64,000 nt of DNA from UBA4416 sp943362175 (GTDB lineage: Bacteria; Bacteroidota; Bacteroidia; B-17B0; Aurantibacillaceae): NCBI GenBank assembly GCA_943362175.1, contig CALRIU020000018.1, positions 43,666 to 107,665 on the forward strand, in the 5' to 3' direction. A model generated the notes under the pieces. It ran no database searches. It saw only the letters and a list, made by a program, of their open reading frames with translations, and was not told where the DNA came from. Position numbers and translations under genes: made by a program. Position 1 is the stretch's first letter. Each line of letters starts with the position of its first letter. Below, piece by piece: positions 1-7,688 of this stretch.

Positions 1-2
1 TC

Positions 3-1256
3 TACACCTCCATTGCCACGGCCCTGCTCTTCGCCCTGGGCGTATTTGTCGTGTACCAGGTCATCAAGCTCAAACTCGACCGCGATGTGGATGAGCAGCT
101 TCTGTCAACGAAAAGCAGGATTATCAAAGGCCTGAAAGAAGGGATTCCCCCTAAAGAATTTTTATCGAACATCGGGCAGCAGATCTATGTGAAAGAGATC
201 TACAGGCAAACGATCTTTGACAACCGCTTTGTGGAGTATGCAGAGGAAAAGGTAGATTATAAAACCGGGAAGAAGAATAACGATGATATCATCACACAAA
301 GAGAGTTGCTTTTCCAGGTAAAGGTGCGTGATAAGCTCTATGAGGTCACCATTTGTATCTCTCTGCTGGAAGGGCAGAAAATGGGCGAATACATCATCGG
401 TGTGGTGTTGATCTTCCTGATCGTTTCCATCTTTTTCCTCTTCCTGCTCAACCGCTACATCTCAGCATTTATCTGGTCGCCCTTTTACGATACCCTGTCC
501 AGCATCAAAACCTGGAACATTAAGAAAAGTGCCAACCTTGAATTTAAGTCGACCGACATCGATGAGTTCCATTTGCTGAACGACACTGTCAAAGACCTCA
601 CGCAGCAGATCCAGCTCGATTATTATAACCTGAAGGAATTTACCGAGAACGTGTCGCATGAGGCGCAAACACCGTTGTCCATCATCAGCACCAAGCTTGA
701 GCTGTTGCTGCAGCAAAGCAACTACAGCGAGAAGCAGCACGAGCACCTCCTGCAGGCATACAGGGCAACCCAGCGGATGTATAAGCTCAATGAGGCGCTG
801 ATCCTGCTGACACGCATCGAGAACAAGCAGTTTGTGGACAAGTGCATCATCGACCTGACGCTGGCCATCGAGGAAAAGCTGGATGTGCTGTCGGATTTTA
901 TCGAAGCAAAGAATATCATCATCCAGAGAGAGTATAACAAGATCATCCAAAAGGAGGTGAACCCTGTATTGCTTACCATTCTGCTGAACAACCTGTTCAT
1001 TAATGCCATTAAGTATAATTTTGAAGACAAGGGAACGATCCGGATCATGGTGGATGAAAACTCGTTGACCATTGAGAACTCCAGCCCTTTGGAAAAGATC
1101 GACAAACAGTTTATGTTTGAACGCTTCAAGAAAAACTCCACTTCCGGCTCGCTTGGTGTCGGCCTTTCTCTTATTAAGAAGGTCATTGATTTCTTCAACT
1201 GGCAGATCACCTATTCCTATAAGGACAACCTCCATAAATTTAAAATTTATATGTAG
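3..1256 (+). CDS. Sensor histidine kinase, 5' end outside the window
   Basis: The reading frame is open from base 3 and continues upstream of the window, so the N-terminus is missing. What remains starts in a transmembrane segment. It continues with a periplasmic stretch of about 100 residues, a second membrane segment (around 385-465) and a cytoplasmic kinase core. The HisKA phospho-acceptor motif is NVSHEAQTP (near 650). An N-box (NNLFINAIKYN) and a glycine-rich G2-like motif (GVGLSLIKK) follow, so the ATPase domain is complete though short, ending at ILE/MET residues at 1253. Its response regulator is not in the window and probably lies upstream. The closest neighbour downstream is a thioesterase after 23 bases. 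The ligand cannot be told from sequence. Confidence 0.9.
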   Translation, partial: YTSIATALLFALGVFVVYQVIKLKLDRDVDEQLLSTKSRIIKGLKEGIPPKEFLSNIGQQIYVKEIYRQTIFDNRFVEYAEEKVDYKTGKKNNDDIITQRELLFQVKVRDKLYEVTICISLLEGQKMGEYIIGVVLIFLIVSIFFLFLLNRYISAFIWSPFYDTLSSIKTWNIKKSANLEFKSTDIDEFHLLNDTVKDLTQQIQLDYYNLKEFTENVSHEAQTPLSIISTKLELLLQQSNYSEKQHEHLLQAYRATQRMYKLNEALILLTRIENKQFVDKCIIDLTLAIEEKLDVLSDFIEAKNIIIQREYNKIIQKEVNPVLLTILLNNLFINAIKYNFEDKGTIRIMVDENSLTIENSSPLEKIDKQFMFERFKKNSTSGSLGVGLSLIKKVIDFFNWQITYSYKDNLHKFKIYM

Positions 1257-1279
1257 CTTTAGTGCCCTAAAGCAATGTT

Positions 1280-1720
1280 ATGAGCGCGTCTATCTGGCAC
1301 AGCAAGCCAACTGTATCCTCCCTGAACGATCTTGGAAAAAATAACCTGGGAGAAACCCTGGGAATCGAATTTGCCGAAATAGGGGATGATTTCCTGGTGG
1401 CTACCATGCCGGTGGATCACCGTACCAAACAACCCTTTGGCCTTTTGCATGGTGGCGCCAACGTAGCGCTTGCCGAAACGCTGGGCAGCGTAGCCTCGCT
1501 GCTGGTGGTAAACCAGGAGCTGTTCATCGGGGTGGGCGTGGAGATCAATGCCAACCATATCAAGGCGGTGTTGTCGGGCAAAGTGAGAGGCGTGTGTACG
1601 CCGTTGAATATTTCCGGCAAAAACCATGTGTGGGACATTAAGATCTATAACGAAGCCAACGAGCTGACCTGTGTGTCGCGTTTCACCTGCGCCATTGTGC
1701 CCAAGAGCAGGTTTGTGTGA
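1280..1720 (+). CDS. PaaI/YbdB-type hotdog-fold thioesterase
   Basis: This 146-residue protein has the hotdog thioesterase signature PFGLLHGGANVALAETLGS, with the HGG turn and the following catalytic Glu typical of the PaaI / 1,4-dihydroxy-2-naphthoyl-CoA hydrolase group. The length is normal for the family. Members hydrolyse acyl- or aryl-CoA thioesters in the cytoplasm. A role in menaquinone synthesis (MenI-like) is possible because most Bacteroidota use menaquinone, but no men genes are nearby. The ATG at 1280 lies 23 bases after the kinase stop. A small hairpin (1256-1273) without a T-run sits in the gap, so co-transcription is plausible. Confidence 0.88.
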   Translation: MSASIWHSKPTVSSLNDLGKNNLGETLGIEFAEIGDDFLVATMPVDHRTKQPFGLLHGGANVALAETLGSVASLLVVNQELFIGVGVEINANHIKAVLSGKVRGVCTPLNISGKNHVWDIKIYNEANELTCVSRFTCAIVPKSRFV

Positions 1721-1755
1721 TAAGTCTCAATACCGGTGGTTTGCCGTTATTTATT

Positions 1756-1943
1756 GGGCCTGCCCCGCGAAAGCGGGTCAGGCTTTTCGTTCCTCCCGAT
1801 AGATATCGGGACTTTTTTGCCGTGCTTCGGCTGCCCTTCGACTCTCCCGAAATAAATCCGGGACAGGCTGCTCAGGGTGACAGCTCAGCAACCGGCAAAA
1901 AGGATTTCCACTACTCCCGATAGCTATCGGGACCTTCACGCGG
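1756..1943 (+). repeat. Partial copy of dispersed ~300-bp structured repeat
   Basis: This non-coding stretch contains a hairpin (GCCCCGCGAAAGCGGGTC), two CCCGATA..TATCGGG palindromes, the phrases CTCAGGGTGACAGCTCAG and CCGGCAAAAAGGATTT, and an end CTTCACGCGG. The same phrases in the same order occur at 17759-18053 and, inverted, at 23020-23303. This copy appears rearranged by insertion of the CCCGATA palindromes. Confidence 0.65.
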
Positions 1944-2233
1944 ATATATACGGTGCTGATGAGTTTAACTCAATGAACAGGGATTGTCCGACCGGGAGCC
2001 CAAAAATGAAACGATCATAGCGCGTGAGAGAACCATGAATTTTTGGAACAAGAGTTTTCTAGCTATGACAACCTCTCTTTGGTCTATGCTTTCTCAGGCT
2101 TCATCAAAAATAACCACGGAGGCATTCTTGACGTAGAGCTATTTGTCATGCCTACAGCCCGTTCATCTAAAAAGCCCTTTGTATATCGGTTTTTTCTGTT
2201 AGTTTAGTGCCCGTTTTAAACTTTAATATATCC
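1944..2233. other. Intergenic region, possible coding remnant
   Basis: This is about 290 bases with no intact gene. Two short open stretches read like protein on the + strand: one from about 1949 (YGADEFNSMNRDCPTGSPK) that ends at a stop, and one in another frame from about 2027 to 2206 containing YDNLSLVYAFSGFIKNN. Neither has a credible start. They may be pieces of a decayed gene or chance. The promoter of the S46 peptidase must lie at the 3' end of this stretch; a TTTG at 2178 is followed by only a poor -7 match. Confidence 0.25.
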
Positions 2234-4399
2234 ATGAAAAAAATTATCCTTTTTGTCATTACACTGACGTTCCTGTGTAAACCGATTGCCAAAGCCGACG
2301 AGGGCATGTGGCTGCCTATGCTGTTGGGAGAACAGGTATATGCCGATATGGTTAAGAAAGGCCTCAAGTTGAGCAAAGAGCAACTGTACAGTGCAAACCA
2401 GGCCTGTATCAAAGATGCCATCATTATTTTTGGCGGTGGTTGCACCGGCGAGATCGTGAGCAAGGAAGGCCTGATCTTCACCAACCACCACTGCGGTTAC
2501 GGTGCCATCGCAGCGGCCAGCACCGTGGAGCACAATTACCTCAAAGACGGCTTCTGGGCCAGGAACAAGCAGGAAGAAATTTATGCGAAAGGCATTCATG
2601 CCCAGTTCCTGATTAAGATCGTGGATGTGACTGATAAAGTCAATGCCCGCCTTAAAGACATTCCGAATGCAGAGCTTACGCAGAAATTACCGGGCATCCT
2701 CACGGAGATCGCCGGTAAGGAAACAGAAGGCAGCGGCTACGAAGGCCGTATCGCTTCTATGTTCAAAGCCAACCAGTTTTTACTGTTCGTATACGAGCGC
2801 TACAAAGATGTACGCCTGGTAGGAACTCCGCCGGAGAGCATCGGTAAATTCGGTGGTGATACCGATAACTGGGAGTGGCCGCGCCATACCGGTGACTTTT
2901 CCATTTTCCGTGTGTATACCAACAAGGAAGGCAAGCCCGCAGAATACGCCGCTGACAATGTGCCTTTGAAATCCAAATACTCCCTGCCCGTATCTATTAA
3001 AGGCGTCAGGGATGGCGATTTTACAATGATCTGGGGTTACCCGGGCGGAACCAACCGTTACGAAACATCTTATGGAGTGAAATTGAAAACGGATATTGAA
3101 AACCCTTCCCTGGTGAGCCTGCGCGACGTGCGTTTGAAATACATGCTCGAAGAAATGAAAAAAAGCCCGGCAGTGAAAATCCAGCTGGCCGGCTACTATG
3201 CCGGTGTGGCCAACTACTGGAAATTCTTCGACGGTGAATCCAAACAATTGCTGAAATTCAAAACGTACGAGGAGAAACAAGCCAATGAGGCAGCGTTCCT
3301 GGCCTGGGCAAAAGGCAAGCCGGAGTATGAAAACCTGTTCAACGAGTACCAGAAAATTTATGATACCTGGAGGCCTTATGCCAAGCAGCGTGTGTACATG
3401 ACGGAAGGCATCTTCGGTTCTCCGCTGATTGCTTATGCCTCTTCCCTGCAAAAACTGGATGCAGCTTTAACGAAGAAAGACGGAACCAAGGAAGATGTGA
3501 AAAAAGCGGCGGATGCTGCGGCTGCCGCACGCGAAACCTTTATGAGCTCTGAGAACATTGCTTCTGATAAAAACATCCTGGCCTTCGTTACCCAGGCTTT
3601 TTATACGGATATCGACGCCACACAGCACCCTGCCGGTTTCTACGAAGCGATCAACAGCAAATACGGTGACCTGAAAAACAAAGCAAGCTATGAGAAATTC
3701 TCTGCGGATGTATTTGCCAATACCATGCTTCTGAACAATGATAAATGGAATGCCTTTATTGCAAACCCTGATACGGCGGCTTTACACAAAGATCCGGCCT
3801 TTGCCATGGCGAATGCCTTTAATGCCAATTTCAACACGAAATACGCCAAGCTGTTTGCCGATTTCAACTCGCAGAATTTTGTGTTAGGCAAAACCTACCT
3901 GAAAGGAATCCTGGAAATGAACAAGACCAAAAAACTGTACCCGGATGCCAACTTCACCATGCGTGTAAGCTACGGCGCAGTTAAGTCTTACTCTCCGAAA
4001 GATGCTGTGAAATACAATTACATCTGCACCCTGAATGGCGTTCTTGAAAAATATAAGCCGGGTGACTATGAGTTCGACGTGCCAACCAAGCTCATCGACC
4101 TTGCCAAAGCCAAGGATTACGGGCAGTACATGGATCCCGTTGCAAAAGACGTTGTGGTGTCTTTCATCAGCTCCAACGACATCACCGGCGGAAACTCCGG
4201 CTCCCCGGTGCTCAATGCCAAAGGAGAGCTGATCGGCCTGGCTTTCGATGGGAACTACGAAGCCCTGAGTCATAAGATCGTGTTCGATAAGGACCTGAAC
4301 CGTACCATTAACCTCGATGTACGCTACCTGTTATGGGTGGTAGAGAAACTCGGGGGAGCCACCAACATCATCAATGAGTTGGACATCCGTAAGATGTAA
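2234..4399 (+). CDS. S46 family serine peptidase, DPP7-like dipeptidyl peptidase
   Basis: This is a 721-residue secreted dipeptidyl aminopeptidase. A signal peptide (MKKIILFVITLTFLCKPIAKA) fixes the ATG at 2234; the upstream GTG at 2207 would put it behind a leader. The chymotrypsin-like triad is visible as His in NHHCGYGA, Asp in DTDNWEWPRHTGDF and Ser in TGGNSGSPV. Family members release dipeptides from oligopeptides in the periplasm. The residue 18 after the catalytic Ser (FDGN) is Gly. In the characterised Porphyromonas enzymes Gly here goes with DPP7 (hydrophobic P1) and Arg with DPP11 (Asp/Glu P1), so DPP7-type specificity is inferred. It appears monocistronic, closed by a strong terminator. 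Confidence 0.93.
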   Translation: MKKIILFVITLTFLCKPIAKADEGMWLPMLLGEQVYADMVKKGLKLSKEQLYSANQACIKDAIIIFGGGCTGEIVSKEGLIFTNHHCGYGAIAAASTVEHNYLKDGFWARNKQEEIYAKGIHAQFLIKIVDVTDKVNARLKDIPNAELTQKLPGILTEIAGKETEGSGYEGRIASMFKANQFLLFVYERYKDVRLVGTPPESIGKFGGDTDNWEWPRHTGDFSIFRVYTNKEGKPAEYAADNVPLKSKYSLPVSIKGVRDGDFTMIWGYPGGTNRYETSYGVKLKTDIENPSLVSLRDVRLKYMLEEMKKSPAVKIQLAGYYAGVANYWKFFDGESKQLLKFKTYEEKQANEAAFLAWAKGKPEYENLFNEYQKIYDTWRPYAKQRVYMTEGIFGSPLIAYASSLQKLDAALTKKDGTKEDVKKAADAAAAARETFMSSENIASDKNILAFVTQAFYTDIDATQHPAGFYEAINSKYGDLKNKASYEKFSADVFANTMLLNNDKWNAFIANPDTAALHKDPAFAMANAFNANFNTKYAKLFADFNSQNFVLGKTYLKGILEMNKTKKLYPDANFTMRVSYGAVKSYSPKDAVKYNYICTLNGVLEKYKPGDYEFDVPTKLIDLAKAKDYGQYMDPVAKDVVVSFISSNDITGGNSGSPVLNAKGELIGLAFDGNYEALSHKIVFDKDLNRTINLDVRYLLWVVEKLGGATNIINELDIRKM

Positions 4400-4420
4400 G
4401 CTTCCCTATTAAAAAAACAG

Positions 4421-4450
4421 AAAGCACAACCATAGCGGTTGTGCTTTTTT
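4421..4450 (+). terminator. Rho-independent terminator after S46 peptidase
   Basis: An 11-bp perfect stem (AAAGCACAACC / GGTTGTGCTTT) with a 5-base loop is followed by a T-run, 20 bases after the stop codon. Confidence 0.88.
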
Positions 4451-4452
4451 CA

Positions 4453-4483
4453 TTGGTATTATTTCTCTTAAATCGTATCTTTG
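4453..4483 (+). promoter_or_regulatory. Bacteroidota-type promoter for the holin-like gene
   Basis: A TTG at 4453 and a perfect -7 box TATCTTTG at 4476-4483 are about 20 bases apart, matching the Bacteroidota sigma-70 consensus. The ATG at 4490 is only 6 bases beyond the -7 box, so the transcript should be nearly leaderless. Confidence 0.6.
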
Positions 4484-4489
4484 AATGAC

Positions 4490-4879
4490 ATGAATTTCCT
4501 CCTTAAATTACTTATCTCTGCAATGGCGGTTATGATCACCGCCTACTTTCTCGATGGCGTCACCATGGGGAATAATCAGTTTATCACCACCGGCTCTCCC
4601 CAGGTGAATAAGCTCATCACAGCCCTGCTGGTCGCCATTGTGCTGGCTTTTTTAAACAGCATGGTGAAGCCTGTCCTCACGCTACTCTCATTGCCCATTA
4701 CCTTTTTCACACTCGGCCTTTTCCTCCTGGTCATCAATGCCATGATCATCCTGTTTGCCGATAGGCTGGTGGATGGCTTCAAAGTGGATGGTTTCTGGAC
4801 AGCCCTGTGGTTCAGTCTTGTGCTATCACTCGTGAGCAGCCTCCTCGACCTTACGAAAGGCAGGGAAAAAGAGGAATAA
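4490..4879 (+). CDS. Phage holin family 4-TM membrane protein (YvlD-like)
   Basis: This 129-residue inner-membrane protein has four predicted hydrophobic segments. It resembles the 'phage holin family 4 / YvlD' group (PF04020), with the typical conserved stretch ALLVAIVLAFLNSMVKPVLTLLSLPI. Despite the name, these proteins are usually chromosomal and not lytic, and their role is unknown. The ATG at 4490 is preferred over the TTG at 4481, which lies inside the -7 box. A separate -7 box follows the stop, so the next gene may be transcribed on its own. Confidence 0.8.
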   Translation: MNFLLKLLISAMAVMITAYFLDGVTMGNNQFITTGSPQVNKLITALLVAIVLAFLNSMVKPVLTLLSLPITFFTLGLFLLVINAMIILFADRLVDGFKVDGFWTALWFSLVLSLVSSLLDLTKGREKEE

Positions 4880-4884
4880 TTTCA

Positions 4885-4892
4885 TATATTTG
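4885..4892 (+). promoter_or_regulatory. Candidate -7 box TATATTTG
   Basis: A perfect TAnnTTTG sits 4 bases before the ATG at 4897. No clear -33 TTTG is visible at the right distance, so this is tentative. Confidence 0.35.
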
Positions 4893-4896
4893 GTTG

Positions 4897-5280
4897 ATGA
4901 TCAAAAAAACAGAACGTTATGTTTTAATTTTTTTATCACTCTGCTCCCCCGCATTCAACGCTCAGTCCGGATTTTCATTGATAGAGGATGACATGGACAA
5001 AAGCAGGCATTACGACCAGGCAGAGATGAATTCTTCTGTGGCTTACGATACCAAAGCCTATAAGTTTGAGCAGGCCCTGAAGGATCATTACAGGCTCAGC
5101 AAGGCAGCTCCGGGCCTATACTATTCCGGCTATGCGGCACAGAAGGAATTGTTGCTGTCGATGTATGGAATGCCATTGGAGCAGCAGGAAAAAAGCTCAG
5201 GGATATTTCCGGTATGGCGCGGAAACCCCGGTCAGCCGGACAATATATTCATATCGGGTATCGGGTTAAATGCCAGTTAA
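4897..5280 (+). CDS. Small secreted protein of unknown function
   Basis: This 127-residue protein is not recognised. It starts with a signal peptide (MIKKTERYVLIFLSLCSPAFNAQ) that sets the ATG at 4897; the longer frame from 4807 would overlap the previous gene and lacks a signal at its start. The mature part is hydrophilic with many Tyr and Lys and no cysteine, and ends PDNIFISGIGLNAS. It lies 56 bases before a two-component system, which may be coincidence. Confidence 0.65.
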   Translation: MIKKTERYVLIFLSLCSPAFNAQSGFSLIEDDMDKSRHYDQAEMNSSVAYDTKAYKFEQALKDHYRLSKAAPGLYYSGYAAQKELLLSMYGMPLEQQEKSSGIFPVWRGNPGQPDNIFISGIGLNAS

Positions 5281-5319
5281 AAAAAGTTAACCATATAAAT
5301 ACGAACACGCATACTTTGT

Positions 5320-5327
5320 TACATTTG
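5320..5327 (+). promoter_or_regulatory. Candidate -7 box TACATTTG before two-component operon
   Basis: A perfect TAnnTTTG ends 8 bases before the ATG at 5336. No good -33 element was found. If it is used, the mRNA leader would be two or three bases. Confidence 0.35.
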
Positions 5328-5335
5328 TTATAACA

Positions 5336-6895
5336 ATGAATAAACACAACCTCGGTATTATTTCAGTTCTTGTCGGTTTGGCTTTAGTGGCGCTTATTGC
5401 GATCCAGGTGTACTGGATCAGAAGTTCCATCAAACTAAAGAAGGAGGAGTTCGATCATACGGTGATCGAGGCACTCAAATCCACCAGCTACAAGCTCGAA
5501 AAAATTGCAACTGCCAATAAGATTGCCAAGAAGATCAAGCTCCGGAAACAAGGCGTACGCATTACCAAGCCCGGCTTGCTGGCCACCTCTGGCAATGATG
5601 TACAGGTCAGGATCTTTGAAGAGCTCAGCACCGATTCTTCGGGTGTGATCACCAGTAAAATGTCGCAGAAAGAATTTTTCGGCGATTCCATTAAGTCCGG
5701 GAAAAATTTCCTGCCCTATGACCTGACGAGTTCTTCGAAAACAAGCGAGGAAAGCCTGCGTGAGGAGCTGCTGAAGGCCGGTACCGAAGTGGTCAACGAT
5801 CTTTACGATGAGCTCATCAGCATCAACGTGTATAAGGATTACAAGCCCAAAGTGGATTCCCTGATGCTGGATACCGTTCTGCACCAGGAGTTGAAAGCAG
5901 CAGGCATCAATACCGATTTCGTGTATTCCATTTCCAGCCAGCTGGCTAATTCCAACTCCAAGGCCAATTATAAAGATGCCCAGAAAGACTGTGATTCCAG
6001 TGGCTGCTATTACAAGATCAACCTTTCGCCGAGCAATGTGTACGTGACACCGCAGTACCTGAGCGTAAGCTTCCCTGATGAAACGAGCTACCTGCTCAAT
6101 ACGATGTGGGCCATGCTCTCCGTGTCGGGCCTTGTGATCTGTATCCTCATCATGGCATTTTACTACACCATCGCTACCATTTCCAGGCAAAAGAAATTAT
6201 CGGAGATCAAGAACGACTTCATCAGCAATATGACCCATGAGTTCAAAACACCGATCAGCACCATATCCCTGGCCGCGGAGATGCTCAATGATTCTACTGT
6301 TTCCAAAACACCGGAGAAGCAGCACCGCTTCATCAGGATGATCACCGATGAGAACAAGCGCCTCAGTATCCTGGTGGAAAGCATCCTGCAAACGGCTATT
6401 CTCGATAAGGGGGAGTTCAAGCTCAAGATCAGCCAGGTGGATATACACGAGATCATTAACCAGGCCATACAGAATACCCAGCTGCTCATCGACCAGAGAG
6501 GGGGGAGCATTACCAAGCAGCTTCACGCTACAAAAAGCAGTGTCGTGGCCGATAAGTTACATCTTACGAACATCATCTTCAACCTGATCGATAATGCCGT
6601 GAAGTATACTAAAGAAACACCCAGTATCGTTATAAGTACCAGGGATGCCGAAAATGGCATAGAAATTACTATCAGGGATAACGGAATAGGCATCAGCAAA
6701 GACAATCTGAGGAAGATTTTTGATAAATTTTTCAGGGTGCCGACAGGCAATGTGCATAATGTAAAAGGCTTCGGTCTGGGACTAAGTTATGTAAAAGCAG
6801 TGGTTGAAAAGCATAATGGCACAATTCATGTAGAGAGTGAATTAGGAAAAGGAAGCACGTTCAAAATCCTTATGCCATATAAAACCGTACATTAG
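5336..6895 (+). CDS. Sensor histidine kinase, RprX-like
   Basis: This is a 519-residue membrane kinase. Membrane segments are at about residues 8-27 and 257-280, enclosing a ~230-residue periplasmic sensor domain. The phospho-acceptor is His301 (SNMTHEFKTPIST). The ATPase core has the N-box NLIDNAVKYT, DNGIGI, and GFGLGLSYVK, and is complete. It lies 19 bases before a matching response regulator, and the pair resembles RprX/RprY of Bacteroides in architecture. The stimulus is unknown. Two cysteines in the periplasmic part (around residues 219 and 224) could form a disulphide. Confidence 0.92.
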   Translation: MNKHNLGIISVLVGLALVALIAIQVYWIRSSIKLKKEEFDHTVIEALKSTSYKLEKIATANKIAKKIKLRKQGVRITKPGLLATSGNDVQVRIFEELSTDSSGVITSKMSQKEFFGDSIKSGKNFLPYDLTSSSKTSEESLREELLKAGTEVVNDLYDELISINVYKDYKPKVDSLMLDTVLHQELKAAGINTDFVYSISSQLANSNSKANYKDAQKDCDSSGCYYKINLSPSNVYVTPQYLSVSFPDETSYLLNTMWAMLSVSGLVICILIMAFYYTIATISRQKKLSEIKNDFISNMTHEFKTPISTISLAAEMLNDSTVSKTPEKQHRFIRMITDENKRLSILVESILQTAILDKGEFKLKISQVDIHEIINQAIQNTQLLIDQRGGSITKQLHATKSSVVADKLHLTNIIFNLIDNAVKYTKETPSIVISTRDAENGIEITIRDNGIGISKDNLRKIFDKFFRVPTGNVHNVKGFGLGLSYVKAVVEKHNGTIHVESELGKGSTFKILMPYKTVH

Positions 6896-6914
6896 TAAAA
6901 CAGAAATAAAACTT

Positions 6915-7616
6915 ATGGAGAATGTAAAAACACAAGTATTGTTAGTGGAAGATGATCCGAATCTGGGCGCTTTATTGCAGGAGTATCTGGAGGCAAAAGG
7001 CTTTGAAACAAAACTGGCCACTGATGGTAAAAAAGGCTTTGATGCATTTTGTAAACAGGAATTCGATCTGTTGCTCCTCGACGTGATGATGCCCGTGAAA
7101 GACGGTCTTACCCTCGCAAAAGAAATCCGCGTCACCGATAAAAATGTACCTATTATTTTTCTGACGGCCAAAAGCATGAAGGAAGATACCATCGAAGGCT
7201 TCAATTCGGGAGCCGATGATTATATCACCAAGCCTTTCAGCATGGATGAGCTGATGGCGAGGATCACAGCCGTATTACGCCGCAGCAACAAGCAGCGCGT
7301 GTATAATACCGACGATGTGGTATTCAATATCGGTGATTATACCTTCAATTCGGAAACACAGGCGTTGGCCCACAACGGTATGGAGCAAAAGCTTACGACC
7401 AAAGAAAGCCAGTTGATGCGCCTGTTATGCGTCCATAAAAACGATGTGCTCGACAGGAACTTTGCTCTGAAAACGATCTGGCACGATGACAATTATTTCA
7501 ACGGACGAAGCATGGATGTATACATTGCCAAGCTGCGTAAATACCTGAAAGACGACTCTAAAGTGGAGATCGTGAACATACACGGAAAAGGCTTTAAATT
7601 ATTAGTCAATTCCTAG
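6915..7616 (+). CDS. OmpR/PhoB-family response regulator, RprY-like
   Basis: This 233-residue protein has a receiver domain (residues 1-125) with acidic pocket Asp13/Asp14, phospho-acceptor Asp56 (LLLLDVMMP), the conserved Thr in LTAK and Lys in ITKPF. A winged-helix DNA-binding domain (about 130-233) follows, including LTTKESQLMRLL and RSMDVYIAKLRKYL. It is the partner of the kinase just upstream and likely co-transcribed with it. It should bind DNA as a dimer after phosphorylation; targets are unknown. The gene ends before a strong terminator. Confidence 0.93.
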   Translation: MENVKTQVLLVEDDPNLGALLQEYLEAKGFETKLATDGKKGFDAFCKQEFDLLLLDVMMPVKDGLTLAKEIRVTDKNVPIIFLTAKSMKEDTIEGFNSGADDYITKPFSMDELMARITAVLRRSNKQRVYNTDDVVFNIGDYTFNSETQALAHNGMEQKLTTKESQLMRLLCVHKNDVLDRNFALKTIWHDDNYFNGRSMDVYIAKLRKYLKDDSKVEIVNIHGKGFKLLVNS

Positions 7617-7649
7617 TGATTAAAGTCTGAAAAATTAGGGAATTAGTCT

Positions 7650-7688
7650 AAAAGTGGTTTATTTTGTAAGAAGTAAACCACTTTTTAT
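7650..7688 (+). terminator. Terminator hairpin abutting the next start codon
   Basis: A 12-bp perfect stem (AAAAGTGGTTTA 7650-7661 / TAAACCACTTTT 7674-7685) with a 12-base loop precedes a T-rich run. It terminates the response regulator operon, but the T-run touches the presumed TTG start of murF-alr at 7689. Confidence 0.8.

Noticed and set aside
4490..4879. Prophage lysis gene
   Set aside because: The 'phage holin family' name is historical; no other phage genes (endolysin, structural genes) are near and the gene has its own host-type promoter.
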